DNA of 64,000 nucleotides from AP-15 sp963775875 (GCA_963775875.1 CAVZKP010000023.1:78122-142121); one strand, 5' to 3'. Positions 37,621-46,816 are shown, counted from the stretch's first letter. The notes: a model not told the origin generated them from the sequence alone. A program made the numbers and translations.

Positions 37621-38013
37621 ATGTCCGGCATCATCCGCGCCACCAGCCCCGAAGTGCCCGAGCCGCCTGCCGGCACCTGGTCGAACTGTCTGGTCGCCGG
37701 CGGCATCGCCTATATCGCCGGCATGACCGCGCGCGGCAGCGATACCGCGGGCGACGAATACATCCAGGCCAAGGCGATCTTCGCCAAGATCCGCCATCTG
37801 GTCGAGGCCGCCGGCGGCAATATGGCCGATGTGACCAAGGTCACGATCTTCGTCACCGACATCACCCAGCGCGAAAAGGTATGGCAGGCCCGGCGCGAGT
37901 TCTTCACCGGCAACTTCCCGGCCTCGACCCTGGTGCAGGTGGCCGCACTCGCCGACCCCTCGCTCAAGGTCGAAATCGACGCCGTCGCCCATATCGCCAT
38001 CAGCCAGCGCTGA
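37621..38013 (+). CDS. RidA/YjgF-family protein
   Basis: 130 residues, start supported by GAGGGAGGAACCCG. The fold is shown by WSNCLVAGGIAYIAGMTARG, the IRHLVEAAGGNMADVTKVTI helix/strand and VQVAALADPSLKVEIDAVA. Classic RidA imine deaminases have an Arg in an R-x-x-V context near the C-terminal third. Here the equivalent segment reads PASTLVQV, so deaminase activity is uncertain and it may be a non-canonical Rid subfamily member. Confidence 0.88.
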   Translation: MSGIIRATSPEVPEPPAGTWSNCLVAGGIAYIAGMTARGSDTAGDEYIQAKAIFAKIRHLVEAAGGNMADVTKVTIFVTDITQREKVWQARREFFTGNFPASTLVQVAALADPSLKVEIDAVAHIAISQR

Positions 38014-38072
38014 CCCCCGCGCCCGCTTCGGGGGCGCGATGACCAACTCAACGAACAACGCGTGGAGGCGGC

Positions 38073-38300
38073 TCATTCCTGATCTCCGATCGGGAGCTGG
38101 CGGACGTCTGCGGAAATAATGATCCGGTCTTCCTCCCTCGCGCGGGCGAAGATGTCGTCATCGGCGGCGGCGGACATGCCGTAATCGCGGATGTGAACGG
38201 CGTCATGACCGTTCTGCCGCAGCCGTTCCGCAATGAAGGTCGAAAACCTGCGGCGATAACCCGCCGCCAGGTACCCGACAAATCTACAAAAGCTGACTGG
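38073..38300 (-). pseudogene. DUF5615 (PIN-like) protein remnant
   Basis: The minus strand reads FSTFIAERLRQNGHDAVHIR, DYGMSAAADDDIFARAREED, RIIISADVRQLPIGDQE and a stop. This matches the DUF5615 PIN-like family (HDAVHVRDYGM, DDEIFARA, SAD), usually paired with a DUF433 antitoxin. The N-terminal MKFLIDxxLS strand is missing (no ATG in frame, unrelated sequence instead). The C-terminus stops soon after SAD, where TDFG normally follows. No antitoxin gene is seen. It looks like a degraded toxin gene. Confidence 0.6.
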
Positions 38301-38651
38301 CTCACCTTTAACCGAATTATTTCCGTGGGTTCGACACGGCGCCGAGCATCAATGGACTAAAACGTCTCCAAATGACGTATTTCTGACAATAGACAGACGA
38401 GTTTTTGACGGGTTAGCAAACATCAATGGATCAACACTACCCAGCTCGGCTGTGTGGAAGCATTGATCTCGCCCCCTCCCGCCGCTGAAGGCCGCCGACG
38501 CGCTGCACGCGAATACGGCGATGGAGGCCTGCCGCGGCCCGCCGATGGCACTCGGCAACGCCGTCGTTGCCAAGGTCCGGCGGATCATCTGGGGCCGTGC
38601 CACCGCGATGATCTCGGCGATGCCGACCGATTTTGCAAGGGAGGAGAAGTC

Positions 38652-39857
38652 ATGCGCCTGACCGGCACGGTTCTTACGCTGTTGCTCTTCAGCACGATGG
38701 CATTTGCTCAATCGACGCCGGCTCTTACCGTGGACTGCTCGCGGCAGTCCCTGCAGAGCACCTTGAAGCTTGCCCTTCCCGGCTCAACCATCGCCGTCAA
38801 GGGAACCTGTGTTGGCCCCTTCACCATCACGACCGACCGGTTGCAGCTCGATGGCGGGGCAACGGCAACCCTGAATGGCGGCGGCCAGGACGTCATCACC
38901 ATCAACGGCGCACACGGGGTTGTGCTCAAAGGCCTGACCATCACCGGCGGCGGCAACGGCGTAGTAGAGAATGGGGCGCAGGCAACGCTGCTGAATGACG
39001 TCGTCGAGCAAAACGCCGTCACCGGAATCTTGGCGCAGTCGGATTCCACGGTCACGGTCTCCGACGGCAGCACGTCGCAAAACGGCCTGGACGGCATCGA
39101 CGTCGAGGCAAGTTCCTCGCTGATGGTCACCGGCACCTACACTGCCATCGGCAATGGCGTCTTCGGCATCGACGTCAATAACGCCTCCAGCATCGCGTTG
39201 ACGGCGGCAACGCTCTCGGTGAGCGGCAACGCGCTGGGGGTGCAGCTGGGCACCAATGCTTCCGGCTTTCTAGATGGCGCGTCCATGCTGAATTCATCAA
39301 ACAACGTCACCGTTGGACTCACGATGGTTTCCGGCGCGCACATGGTCGATTTCGGCGGCGCCATCGTCGCCAACGGAAACGGGATCAACGGCATCTCGCT
39401 CAATTCCAAGGCAGGCCTCGATCTCGATGCCGCTTCGCAGGTCCAGGCCAGCAACAACGCCACGGACGGAGTGCACCTGGAACAACTGTCGGTAATGACA
39501 GTTTTCAACGTCCCCCAGTTCTCCGGCGTTTCCGGAACCACGACGCTCACCGCACAAGGCAATCAGGGCGACGGCATCAACGAGCTCACCAATTCCGAAA
39601 TTCTGGTGGACAACTTCGCCGCCCTTCAGGTGTCGGGCAATACCTTGGCTGGCCTGTCCTTAGACGATGGCAGTTCCCTCTCTTTCGGCCAGACAGTCAC
39701 CGTCTCCGGCAACGTGCAGTCTACAGTTACCAAAAATCATCCTGATCTTTCTCTCACCTTCGCTTCCCGCATCACCACCATCGGAAATGATAAGATCGGC
39801 ACGGTTAGCTGCGATCAGACATCACTCGCACGCGGGACTGTAATCTGCCGGCACTAG
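38652..39857 (+). CDS. Secreted right-handed beta-helix protein
   Basis: 401 residues from the ATG after GGGAGGAGAAGTC. Signal peptide MRLTGTVLTLLLFSTMAFA|Q. The mature part is a string of short Asn/Gly/Thr-rich rungs (VITINGAHGVVLKGLTITGG, then NGVVENGAQATLLNDVVEQN) characteristic of pectate-lyase-like beta-helices and surface proteins. A Cys occurs at each end (VDCSRQ and the final CDQ...CRH) and could cap the helix. No catalytic signature is evident; binding or structural roles are as likely as carbohydrate cleavage. Its base composition is less GC-rich than the core genes. Confidence 0.8.
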   Translation: MRLTGTVLTLLLFSTMAFAQSTPALTVDCSRQSLQSTLKLALPGSTIAVKGTCVGPFTITTDRLQLDGGATATLNGGGQDVITINGAHGVVLKGLTITGGGNGVVENGAQATLLNDVVEQNAVTGILAQSDSTVTVSDGSTSQNGLDGIDVEASSSLMVTGTYTAIGNGVFGIDVNNASSIALTAATLSVSGNALGVQLGTNASGFLDGASMLNSSNNVTVGLTMVSGAHMVDFGGAIVANGNGINGISLNSKAGLDLDAASQVQASNNATDGVHLEQLSVMTVFNVPQFSGVSGTTTLTAQGNQGDGINELTNSEILVDNFAALQVSGNTLAGLSLDDGSSLSFGQTVTVSGNVQSTVTKNHPDLSLTFASRITTIGNDKIGTVSCDQTSLARGTVICRH

Positions 39858-39952
39858 TGGAGCATACCGACGGATGAACCGCGGCGCCAGATGGTCATTG
39901 ACCGAGATTGCGTGCGTCGCTGTGCTGCCGCGCAATGAGCAGGGACTTACGA

Positions 39953-39985
39953 TGTCATCGCGAGCGAAGCGCAGCAATCTCGACG
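39953..39985. repeat. Intergenic repeat (GTCATCGCGAGCGAAGCGCAGCAATCT type)
   Basis: It resembles the widely dispersed proteobacterial intergenic element with core GCGAGCGAAGCG...GCAATC. Only one copy was noticed in this window. Confidence 0.5.
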
Positions 39986-40162
39986 TCGGGTACTACGCGC
40001 GGGAGCAAGCGGCCGGTTCGACGAAACGCACTAGTCTCTAGTCTCCAGAACAGCGTCAAATATCATCATTGTATTAATCAATATGCGCCCCCGTTCCGGC
40101 TGCGAACGGACGGATCGGCCCGTGGAGTTCCGAAAAGCGCATCCGCCGTAAACACCGACCGG

Positions 40163-40248
40163 GTAGGATGGGTTGACCGAAGGGAAACCCATCTCCGGCA
40201 CAGTAAAATCGATCACGATGGGTATCGCTCCGCTCAACCCATCCTACG
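40163..40248. repeat. Long imperfect hairpin repeat, copy 1 (GTAGGATGGGTTGA...)
   Basis: GTAGGATGGGTTGACCGAAG at the left end pairs with its near-complement ending CTCAACCCATCCTAC, with AAACCCAT / GATGGGTATCGC inside the stem. A second copy follows 61 bp later and a split copy lies at 53060-53339. This is a mobile-looking intergenic palindrome family common in proteobacteria; no protein is encoded. Confidence 0.85.
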
Positions 40249-40308
40249 AGCTGGGCAGGCGGCCCCGAAGCTCCGGAAGGCGGCTTCGGCGAGCGATGAC
40301 AGACCTGG

Positions 40309-40393
40309 GTAGGACGGGTTGACCGAAGGAAACCCATCTGCGGCGCAGGAAAGTCGGTCACGATGGGTTTCGCCCCGCTCAACCCATCCTACG
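40309..40393. repeat. Long imperfect hairpin repeat, copy 2
   Basis: Same orientation and layout as copy 1: it begins GTAGGACGGGTTGACCGAAG and ends CGCTCAACCCATCCTAC. The loop sequence between the arms is also similar, so the two arose by duplication of a whole element rather than of arms alone. Confidence 0.85.
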
Positions 40394-40410
40394 TGCTACT
40401 ATGTGCTTAC

Positions 40411-41348
40411 CTAATAGCTGTTCCAGCCAGCTCGATACTCAGGTTCCGATTTACGGCGAACGTCTGAGGGAGCAAGGACCTGTTTTGCGGCCAAGCAACC
40501 AGCCGTCCAGTCACCGAGGTTTTGTCCCGTTGGCCCATAGCAGGAGCCCGGTTTTGGTATGCTGCGTTGCGCGGACCAATATTCCGCACCATCCTTGAAG
40601 AACCCGCTAATCCGGCAAACCACGTCTCCCAGGTTCGGCGATCGGTCAAGCCGTCTTTGAAGGCCTCGGATGGGGCCGGCTGATTTGCCGGAGTCGCATC
40701 GGGCGACGGCAGCGCTCCGTAGTACTGCGGCGCGGGGGCAGGGGTTGGAGACGATGTCCCCGAGGGTTTGGCGGTATCTATCGTAACAACGTCCATCGAA
40801 GCGAGATCTGAGGGCGTCAGCCAGGCTGCGCGGTCCGGCGGCGTTTCGACAAGCTTTCCGATGATTGCCGGCGGTACATCGTAGGAGGCGGCCCTCGCGC
40901 CATCGCCGTGGTAAAGGCCATCGAACCCACGGTTTCCTCGCCGCTCTCGCTGGCACTGTGGACCCCGATAAGCGCGTCGGGAGCTACGAACCGATGGGGC
41001 GCCGCGGCGAACAGCAGAAAGCAGGCCGACGAGCACTCGCTACCCTCACCGATGAGGACCGACCATCCGATTTTTCTGATCAAGCCCGCCAGGCTGCGAC
41101 GCTTCAACGATATTCCCGCCGGGGCTGTCGAGGGCAAGCCCGGCAATCCGGTCGGTTCTTGGCATATCCCCGATAAAATCACCCAATCGCTGAAGATCGC
41201 CGGAAATGATTGGGCCTCGTGCCAGGATAAGGACGGAGGACTCATCGAGCGGTAAGCGTTTATTGTACGCCGACGCGGTAGAATTCCGATGTCCCAAGAT
41301 TACCGCCAAGATTACGAGGGCTAAAACTCCGAACAGATCGAGAAACAT
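40411..41348 (-). pseudogene. ClpP-like periplasmic protein, disrupted
   Basis: Pieces in several frames rebuild one protein: a membrane anchor (MFLDLFGVLALVILAVILGH), then ILARGPIISGDLQRLGDFIG, LALDSPGGNIVEAS, the probable nucleophile region EGSECSSACFLLFAAAPHRF and DALIGVHSASESGEETVG. A C-terminal part follows (SYDVPPAIIGKLVETPPDRA; DRRTWETWFAGLAG; PGSCYGPTGQNLGDWTAGC). The SPGG and S-A-C elements match ClpP/crotonase-like periplasmic proteins. At least three frame changes occur in ~940 bp, and two imply missing bases, so real decay is likely. The gene lies in a repeat-rich, lower-GC region. Confidence 0.65.
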
Positions 41349-41702
41349 CGCGGATCCTGCAACTGCGACACGGCCCGTATCCGTCTGTCGTGAACTACCA
41401 GTGCGTCAATTCTTCGTAAGTGAAGCGGTAGTCGAACCGAGGACGCTAGCCCGCCGAAATCTGCACGCGAAGGGATCGCAGCTCAGTCCACAAGCCTAAG
41501 ATGGTAATCCGCCGCTTCCGCGGGTCAGAAGCAATCAGTTCACGACATGACGTCCGTATGCGGGACGAATGTGGTATAGGGGTCTCGACGTAATGGCATG
41601 TTCAAGGCTCTTCTTATCGCAAGAAATGCGCTGGATTCTGACGAACCCATCCATCCGCCGATCGGAACTGAGTCTTCATGCTATGCGTTGTAGGCCAGTA
41701 GT
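41349..41702. other. Intergenic region downstream of nrdJ
   Basis: 354 bp of mixed composition with no supported gene, RNA or hairpin. Probably trailing sequence from the degraded neighbourhood. Confidence 0.4.
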
Positions 41703-44700
41703 TCACGAGCACCCGCTCGTCGCCCCACACGTATCGCACTTGAGGCAGGTGCCGTTGCGGATCAGGGTGAAGTTGCCGCATTCGGCGCAGCTGTCGCCTT
41801 CGTAGCCTTTGATCCGGGCGGCGCGGATGCGTTCCAGGCGTAGTGCGAGAGTGTCGTTGTCGTCCTCGGCCTCGGCGAGCGGGTCGGCCAGGGCCAGGGC
41901 GGCGGCTGCCGTGGTCGCGCGGCCGGTCCCGGGCCGCCCGTCGATGGAGTGCCCGGACGCGACGGCGGCGCCGCCATGCAATACGGTCAGCTTGTTGCGG
42001 ACATAGCCGTTCGAGGTCATCCGCTGCATCAGCGCCAGTTCCTGGGACGGCCAGGGCTCGGGCCCGCGCGCGGCGGTTTCGGGGCGGCGCTCGTCGCCCG
42101 CCATGGCCAGGCTCGATTGCGCTTCGCCCTTGCCGACCGTGTCGGGCAAGAGGTCGGCCGGCTCGGCATGGGCGAGGTCGTCGCGGCCGAGATAGGAGAT
42201 CGCCAATTCGCGGAAAATATAGTCGAGGATCGAGGTCGCCATCTTGATCGTGTCGTTGCCTTCGACGATCCCCGACGGCTCGAACCGGCTGAAGGTAAAG
42301 CTCTCGACAAACTCCTCGAGCGGCACCCCGTATTGCAGCCCCATCGAGATCGCGATCGCAAAATTGTGCATCAGCGAGCGAAACGCCGAGCCCTCCTTGT
42401 GCATGTCGATAAAGAGTTCGGCGAGGCGCCCGTCCTCGTGCTCGCCGGTGCGCAGATAGACCTTGTGGCCGCCGACCGTGGCCTTCTGGGTGTAGCCCTT
42501 GCGCCGGTTCGGCAGCCTTCGGCGCTCGCCGCGCTGGACCACGCGTTCGACCACCCGCTCGACCAGCCGTTCGACGATCCGCTCGGCGACCAGCGGCGCG
42601 CGCTGCGCCGGCGATTGCGCGAACAGTTCGGCGGCCCTATCGGCGCCATCGGGGTCCTCGGCCTCCTCGTCGTCGGCGAACAGGCTGGCGGCCAGCGGCT
42701 GCGACAGTTTCGAGCCGTCGCGGTAGAGCGCGGTCGCCTTCAGGCCGAGCCGCCAGGACAGCAGATAGGCTTCCTTGCAATCCTCGACCGTCGCCGCGTT
42801 CGGCATGTTGATCGTCTTCGAGATCGCGCCCGAGATGAAGGGCTGCGCCGCCGCCATCATCCGGATATGGCTTTGCGCCGACAGGGCGCGGGTGCCGGTG
42901 CGGCCGCAGGCGCTGGCGCAGTCGAATACCGGCAGATGCTCGGGCTTCAGATGCGGCGCGCCTTCGAGGGTCATCGCCCCGCAGCACCAGGTGTTGGCGG
43001 CCTCGATCTCGGCCCGGCTGAAGCCGATCGCGGCCAACAGGTCGAAGCCGGCATCGTCGAGCGCGGCGGGCCGGATGCCGAGACGCTCAATGCAGAAAGC
43101 CTCGCCCAGGGTCCATTTGTTGAAGGCGAATTTGATGTCGAAAGCGGTGGCGAGCGCCGCCTCGGCGGCGGCCAGCGCGCGGTCGTCGAACCCCTTCGCC
43201 CGCAGGCTCTGATGGTTGATCGCGGGGGTCCCGGCGTCCGCTGCGGGCTCAGCGTCGGCGGCCGTCCCGGACCCCGCCAGGGCGCCGTGGCCGAGCGCAT
43301 AGCGCTCGATCGCGGCGATCTGTGCCGCGTCATAGCCGAGCCCGGCGAGCGCCCGCGGCACCGCGCGGTTGATGATCTTGAAATAGCCGCCGCCGGCCAG
43401 CTTCTTGAATTTGACCAATGCGAAATCGGGCTCGATCCCGGTGGTGTCGCAATCCATCACCAGGCCGATCGTGCCGGTCGGCGCGATGACCGTCGCCTGG
43501 GCGTTGCGGAAACCGTGCTTTTCGCCGAGCGCCAGCGCCGTGTCCCAGCTTTGCCGCGCCGCCGCGGCCAGCTGCGGGTCCGGGCAGTTCGCGGCGTCGA
43601 GCGGCACCGGCAGGATCGCCAGCGCCTCATACCCCGCACCGTCGCCATGGGCGGCGCGGCGGTGGTTGCGCACCACCCGCAGCATCGCCTGGCGGTTCAC
43701 CGCATAGCCGGGAAAGGCGCCGCGCGGGACCAATCCGGGGTCGCCGGCCATCTCGGCCGAGGCGGCATAGCTGGCGCCGGTCAGCAGGGCGGTGACCGCG
43801 GCGGCGAACGCCCGGCCGGCGGCGCTGTCATAGGCGATGCCCATCGCCATCAAGAGCCCGCCGAGATTGGCGTAGCCGAGGCCGAGGGTGCGGAAGGCGA
43901 AAGAACGGCGGGCGATCTCGGCCGAGGGGAACTGCGCCATCATCACCGAGATTTCGAGCACCACGGTCCACAGCCGCACCGCATGGGCAAACCCGTCGGC
44001 GTCGAACCCGCCCCCGGCGGTGGCGTCCTCCGGGCGAAACGCCATCAGGTTCAGCGAGGCGAGGTTGCACGCGGTGTCGTCGAGGAAATTGTATTCCGAG
44101 CACGGGTTGGAGGCGTTGATCCGGCCGCTTTCGGGGCAGGTGTGCCAGTCGTTGATCGTGGTGTCGAACTGCAGGCCGGGATCGGCCGAGGCCCAGGCGG
44201 CATAGCCGATGCGATCCCACAGCGCGCGCGCCGGCAGGGTCTTGGCGACTTTGCCATCGGTGCGCCGGGTCAGTTCCCAGGGGCCGTCGGCTTCGACGCG
44301 ATCGAGGAAATCGTTCGAAACGCGCACCGAATTGTTCGAGTTCTGCCCGGCCACGGTCAGATAGGCCTCGGAATCCCAATCGGTGTCGTAGGTGCGAAAG
44401 TCGCTCGCGGTATGGCCCTGGCGCGCGAACTGGATCGCCCGCTGGATGCAGTTTTCCGGGATCATCGCCCGGCGGGCGGCGCGGATCTCGCGCTTCAGCG
44501 CCGGGTTCTGCGCCGGGTCGCATGGGTCGGCGCCGGTCGAGGGCTGGTCATGGCAGGCGGCCATGACCCGGTTCAGATGGCGGGCGGCGAGCCTGGAGCC
44601 GGCGACCAGGGCCGCGACCTTCTGCTCCTCGACCACCTTCCAGTCGATAAACGCCTCGATGTCGGGGTGGTCGATGTCGACGATCACCATCTTGGCCGCA

Positions 44701-45527
44701 CGCCTTGTGGTGCCGCCCGATTTGATCGCCCCGGCGGCGCGGTCGCCGATGCGCAGAAAGCTCATCAGCCCGGAGGAGCGCCCACCGCCCGACAGGCGCT
44801 CGCCATCGCCGCGCAATTTGGAAAAATTCGAGCCCGAGCCCGAGCCGTATTTGAAGATCCGCGCCTCGCGCACCCACAGATCCATGATCCCGCCCTCGTT
44901 GACGAGATCGTCGGCCACCCGCTGGATAAAGCAGGCATGCGGCTGCGGGTGCTCATAGGCGCTGGCCGAGGCGGTCAGTTCGCCGCTGCGGTAGTCGACG
45001 TAATAATGGCCCTGCGCCGGGCCGTCGATGCCATAGGCCCAGTAGAGGCCGGTGTTGAACCATTGCGGCGAGTTGGGGGCGCCCATCTGCCGCGCCAGCA
45101 TCAGCCGGATCTCGTCGTAAAAGGCGCTGGCGTCCTCCTCGGCGTCGAAATAGCCGCCCTTCCAGCCCCAATAGGTCCAGGTTCCGGCCATCCGGTCGAA
45201 CACCTGGCGGGCGCTGGTTTCGCCGCCGTGGCGCTCGGCCTCGGGCAATGCGGTCAGACCCGCGGCATCGGCGCTGCGCCGCCACAGCCAGGACGGAACC
45301 CCGTCTTCCTCGACCGGCGCCAGCCGCGCCGGGACCCCGGCCTTGCGGAAATATTTCTGGGCGAGGATGTCGCAAGCGACCTGGCTCCATTCGGCCGGCA
45401 CCTCGATCCCCTCGGCCTGGAACACGACCGAGCCGTCGGGGTTGCGGATCTCGCTGGTCGCGTTCCGGAACCGAACCGATGCGTAGGGATTCTGACCTGC
45501 CGTGGTAAACCGCCGCGCGATATGCAT
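41703..45527 (-). CDS. nrdJ: Class II (adenosylcobalamin-dependent) ribonucleotide reductase NrdJ
   Basis: 1274 residues from the ATG after GGGGGGAAGAAG; longer in-frame starts lack a ribosome site. It reduces ribonucleotides to deoxyribonucleotides with a B12-derived thiyl radical. The catalytic N-x-C-x-E reads NPCSEYNF, with the radical Cys at about residue 476, followed by CNLASLNL (Cys ~487). FKYGSGSGSNFSKLRG and TTRRAAKMVIVDIDHPD are typical. The C-terminal redox zinc ribbon is CAECGNF...CLKCDTCG. Intact. Needs no oxygen and no small subunit; no nrdAB is seen in the window. Two NrdR-like boxes lie upstream. Confidence 0.96.
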   Translation of the reverse strand: MHIARRFTTAGQNPYASVRFRNATSEIRNPDGSVVFQAEGIEVPAEWSQVACDILAQKYFRKAGVPARLAPVEEDGVPSWLWRRSADAAGLTALPEAERHGGETSARQVFDRMAGTWTYWGWKGGYFDAEEDASAFYDEIRLMLARQMGAPNSPQWFNTGLYWAYGIDGPAQGHYYVDYRSGELTASASAYEHPQPHACFIQRVADDLVNEGGIMDLWVREARIFKYGSGSGSNFSKLRGDGERLSGGGRSSGLMSFLRIGDRAAGAIKSGGTTRRAAKMVIVDIDHPDIEAFIDWKVVEEQKVAALVAGSRLAARHLNRVMAACHDQPSTGADPCDPAQNPALKREIRAARRAMIPENCIQRAIQFARQGHTASDFRTYDTDWDSEAYLTVAGQNSNNSVRVSNDFLDRVEADGPWELTRRTDGKVAKTLPARALWDRIGYAAWASADPGLQFDTTINDWHTCPESGRINASNPCSEYNFLDDTACNLASLNLMAFRPEDATAGGGFDADGFAHAVRLWTVVLEISVMMAQFPSAEIARRSFAFRTLGLGYANLGGLLMAMGIAYDSAAGRAFAAAVTALLTGASYAASAEMAGDPGLVPRGAFPGYAVNRQAMLRVVRNHRRAAHGDGAGYEALAILPVPLDAANCPDPQLAAAARQSWDTALALGEKHGFRNAQATVIAPTGTIGLVMDCDTTGIEPDFALVKFKKLAGGGYFKIINRAVPRALAGLGYDAAQIAAIERYALGHGALAGSGTAADAEPAADAGTPAINHQSLRAKGFDDRALAAAEAALATAFDIKFAFNKWTLGEAFCIERLGIRPAALDDAGFDLLAAIGFSRAEIEAANTWCCGAMTLEGAPHLKPEHLPVFDCASACGRTGTRALSAQSHIRMMAAAQPFISGAISKTINMPNAATVEDCKEAYLLSWRLGLKATALYRDGSKLSQPLAASLFADDEEAEDPDGADRAAELFAQSPAQRAPLVAERIVERLVERVVERVVQRGERRRLPNRRKGYTQKATVGGHKVYLRTGEHEDGRLAELFIDMHKEGSAFRSLMHNFAIAISMGLQYGVPLEEFVESFTFSRFEPSGIVEGNDTIKMATSILDYIFRELAISYLGRDDLAHAEPADLLPDTVGKGEAQSSLAMAGDERRPETAARGPEPWPSQELALMQRMTSNGYVRNKLTVLHGGAAVASGHSIDGRPGTGRATTAAAALALADPLAEAEDDNDTLALRLERIRAARIKGYEGDSCAECGNFTLIRNGTCLKCDTCGATSGCS

Positions 45528-45601
45528 TCTTCTTCCCCCCGAAACCTTGGTCTCCCGCCAACGAAGCTCGCGGCAAGATCTAGCTACTGGGACCACCCAG
45601 C

Positions 45602-45617
45602 CGACTATATGTAGACC
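45602..45617 (-). promoter_or_regulatory. Putative NrdR box 1 upstream of nrdJ
   Basis: The core CTATATGTAG matches the NrdR consensus core CTATATATAG at 9 of 10 positions. NrdR represses ribonucleotide reductase genes when dATP is high. It lies about 75 bp upstream of the nrdJ ATG. Confidence 0.55.
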
Positions 45618-45664
45618 CTTGCGATCGAGGCGGCAATTTATTTTGGGATGCTGGCGCGAAAGGC

Positions 45665-45680
45665 ACACCATATGTTGCGT
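45665..45680 (-). promoter_or_regulatory. Putative NrdR box 2 upstream of nrdJ
   Basis: ACACCATATGTTGCGT matches the consensus ACACTATATATAGTGT at 12 of 16 positions. Its start is 63 bp from that of box 1, close to six helical turns, which suits the paired binding expected of NrdR. Confidence 0.5.
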
Positions 45681-45784
45681 GCGGGCCACATCAAGCCCGC
45701 TATTGCCGGCGGGGCGAGGGCGGTGCGATAAACCCGCGGCCGTCCAGTCCCGGCGTCCCGGGCGGCAACGGCATGGATGGAGCG

Positions 45785-46162
45785 ATGGCCCTCGGCACCC
45801 GTTTGTTGACCTGGCTGCGCGGCGAGTATGTCGGCATCGACAGCCTCGGCAACCGCTACTACCGCGACAAGGGGCGGCGGCCCTTGCCGCGCGGCGGCGG
45901 GCGGGCGAGCCGCGAGAAGCGCTGGGTCATCTATGAGGGCGTGCCGGAAGGGTCCAAGGTGCCGGCCGAATGGCATGCCTGGCTGCACCATACGATCGAC
46001 GAGGTGCCGCGCCCGGAGTCGCGCACCCGCCACCCGTGGGAAAAGGAGCACCTGCCCAACATGACCGGCACGCCCTTTGCCTATCATCCGCCGGGCTCGA
46101 TCCTGCGCGGCGGCCGGCGGGCGCCCTCGACCGGCGATTACGAGCCGTGGACGCCGGAATAG
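45785..46162 (+). CDS. NDUFA12-family complex I accessory protein
   Basis: About 125 residues (ATG giving MALGTRLLTWLRGEYVGIDS; another ATG lies four codons earlier). Family markers: GNRYYRDKG, RRWVIYEG-like EKRWVIYEGVPEGSKVPAEW, HAWLHHTIDEVP, and a C-terminal PWEKEHLPNMTGTPFAYHPP. Homologue of the mitochondrial NADH dehydrogenase accessory subunit B17.2, found in alphaproteobacteria, which helps complex I assembly. Its presence supports the taxonomic placement. Divergent from nrdJ. Confidence 0.92.
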   Translation: MALGTRLLTWLRGEYVGIDSLGNRYYRDKGRRPLPRGGGRASREKRWVIYEGVPEGSKVPAEWHAWLHHTIDEVPRPESRTRHPWEKEHLPNMTGTPFAYHPPGSILRGGRRAPSTGDYEPWTPE

Positions 46163-46220
46163 GCCGGCCAGGCGGATGTCGGCGGGCGCCGATCCACAGG
46201 TGATCGCGGGAAAAACAGCG

Positions 46221-46790
46221 ATGAGCGGCAATGTGATCGAGACGGTGATGGGCGCCGTCGTGCTGGTGGTTGCGGCCCTGTTCCTGTTTTTTGCCTACAC
46301 GACGAGCCAGGTGCGGGCGGTGGACGGCTATTCGGTGACCGCGCAATTCTCGCGGATCGACGGCATCCGCGACGGCAGCGATGTGCGCATCGCCGGGGTC
46401 AAGGTCGGCTCGATCGTCGATGAGAGCCTCGACCCGAAGACCTATCTCGCCACCGTCAAGATGAGCATCAATCCGGAATACAAGCTGCCCGAGGACACGG
46501 TGGCCGAGATCATCTCGTCGAGCCTGCTCGGCGACAAATATATGTCGCTGGTGCCGGGCGGGTCGGACAAGAACATCCCGCCGGGCGGGGAGATCAAATA
46601 CACCCAGGCGACCGCCAGCCTCGAAGACCTGATCGGCCAGATGATCTTTTCGCAGGCCGGGGGGCAGAAGAAGCCGGCCGAGGGCGGCGGCGCGGCGCCG
46701 CAGGGCGCAACCTCGCCGGGGCTGGCCCCGGGCGGGGCGCTGCCGGGTGGGGCGCCGCCGGGTGGGCCGCCCTCTGGCGGCCTCAAATAG
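46221..46790 (+). CDS. mlaD: MlaD-type phospholipid-transport substrate-binding protein
   Basis: 189 residues, ATG within GCGATGAGCGG. One N-terminal membrane helix (VIETVMGAVVLVVAALFLFF), then the MCE domain (VDGYSVTAQFSRIDGIRDGS, DVRIAGVKVGSIVDESLD, SSSLLGDKYMSLVPGGSDKN). The last ~35 residues are a Gly/Pro/Ala-rich low-complexity tail. MlaD forms a hexamer in the periplasm that moves phospholipids in the Mla pathway. The ATPase and permease genes (mlaFE) are not adjacent here, as in many alphaproteobacteria where NDUFA12 and mlaD are neighbours. Confidence 0.9.
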   Translation: MSGNVIETVMGAVVLVVAALFLFFAYTTSQVRAVDGYSVTAQFSRIDGIRDGSDVRIAGVKVGSIVDESLDPKTYLATVKMSINPEYKLPEDTVAEIISSSLLGDKYMSLVPGGSDKNIPPGGEIKYTQATASLEDLIGQMIFSQAGGQKKPAEGGGAAPQGATSPGLAPGGALPGGAPPGGPPSGGLK

Positions 46791-46816
46791 CAGGGTAACC
46801 GCGAGGAGGCGCGGCG

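Noticed and set aside
38349..38711. Minus-strand open frame overlapping the beta-helix gene start
   Set aside because: It overlaps the signal peptide of a clearly coding gene and has no supporting start or homology.
41949..45614. Very long open reading frame on the plus strand opposite nrdJ
   Set aside because: It is the antisense shadow of a GC-rich gene. The minus strand encodes an intact, fully recognisable ribonucleotide reductase, and the plus-strand protein shows no family features.
45528..45784. Cobalamin riboswitch upstream of the B12-dependent reductase
   Set aside because: No B12-box-like conserved segment was found in the short leader; the notable signals are the two NrdR-like sites.
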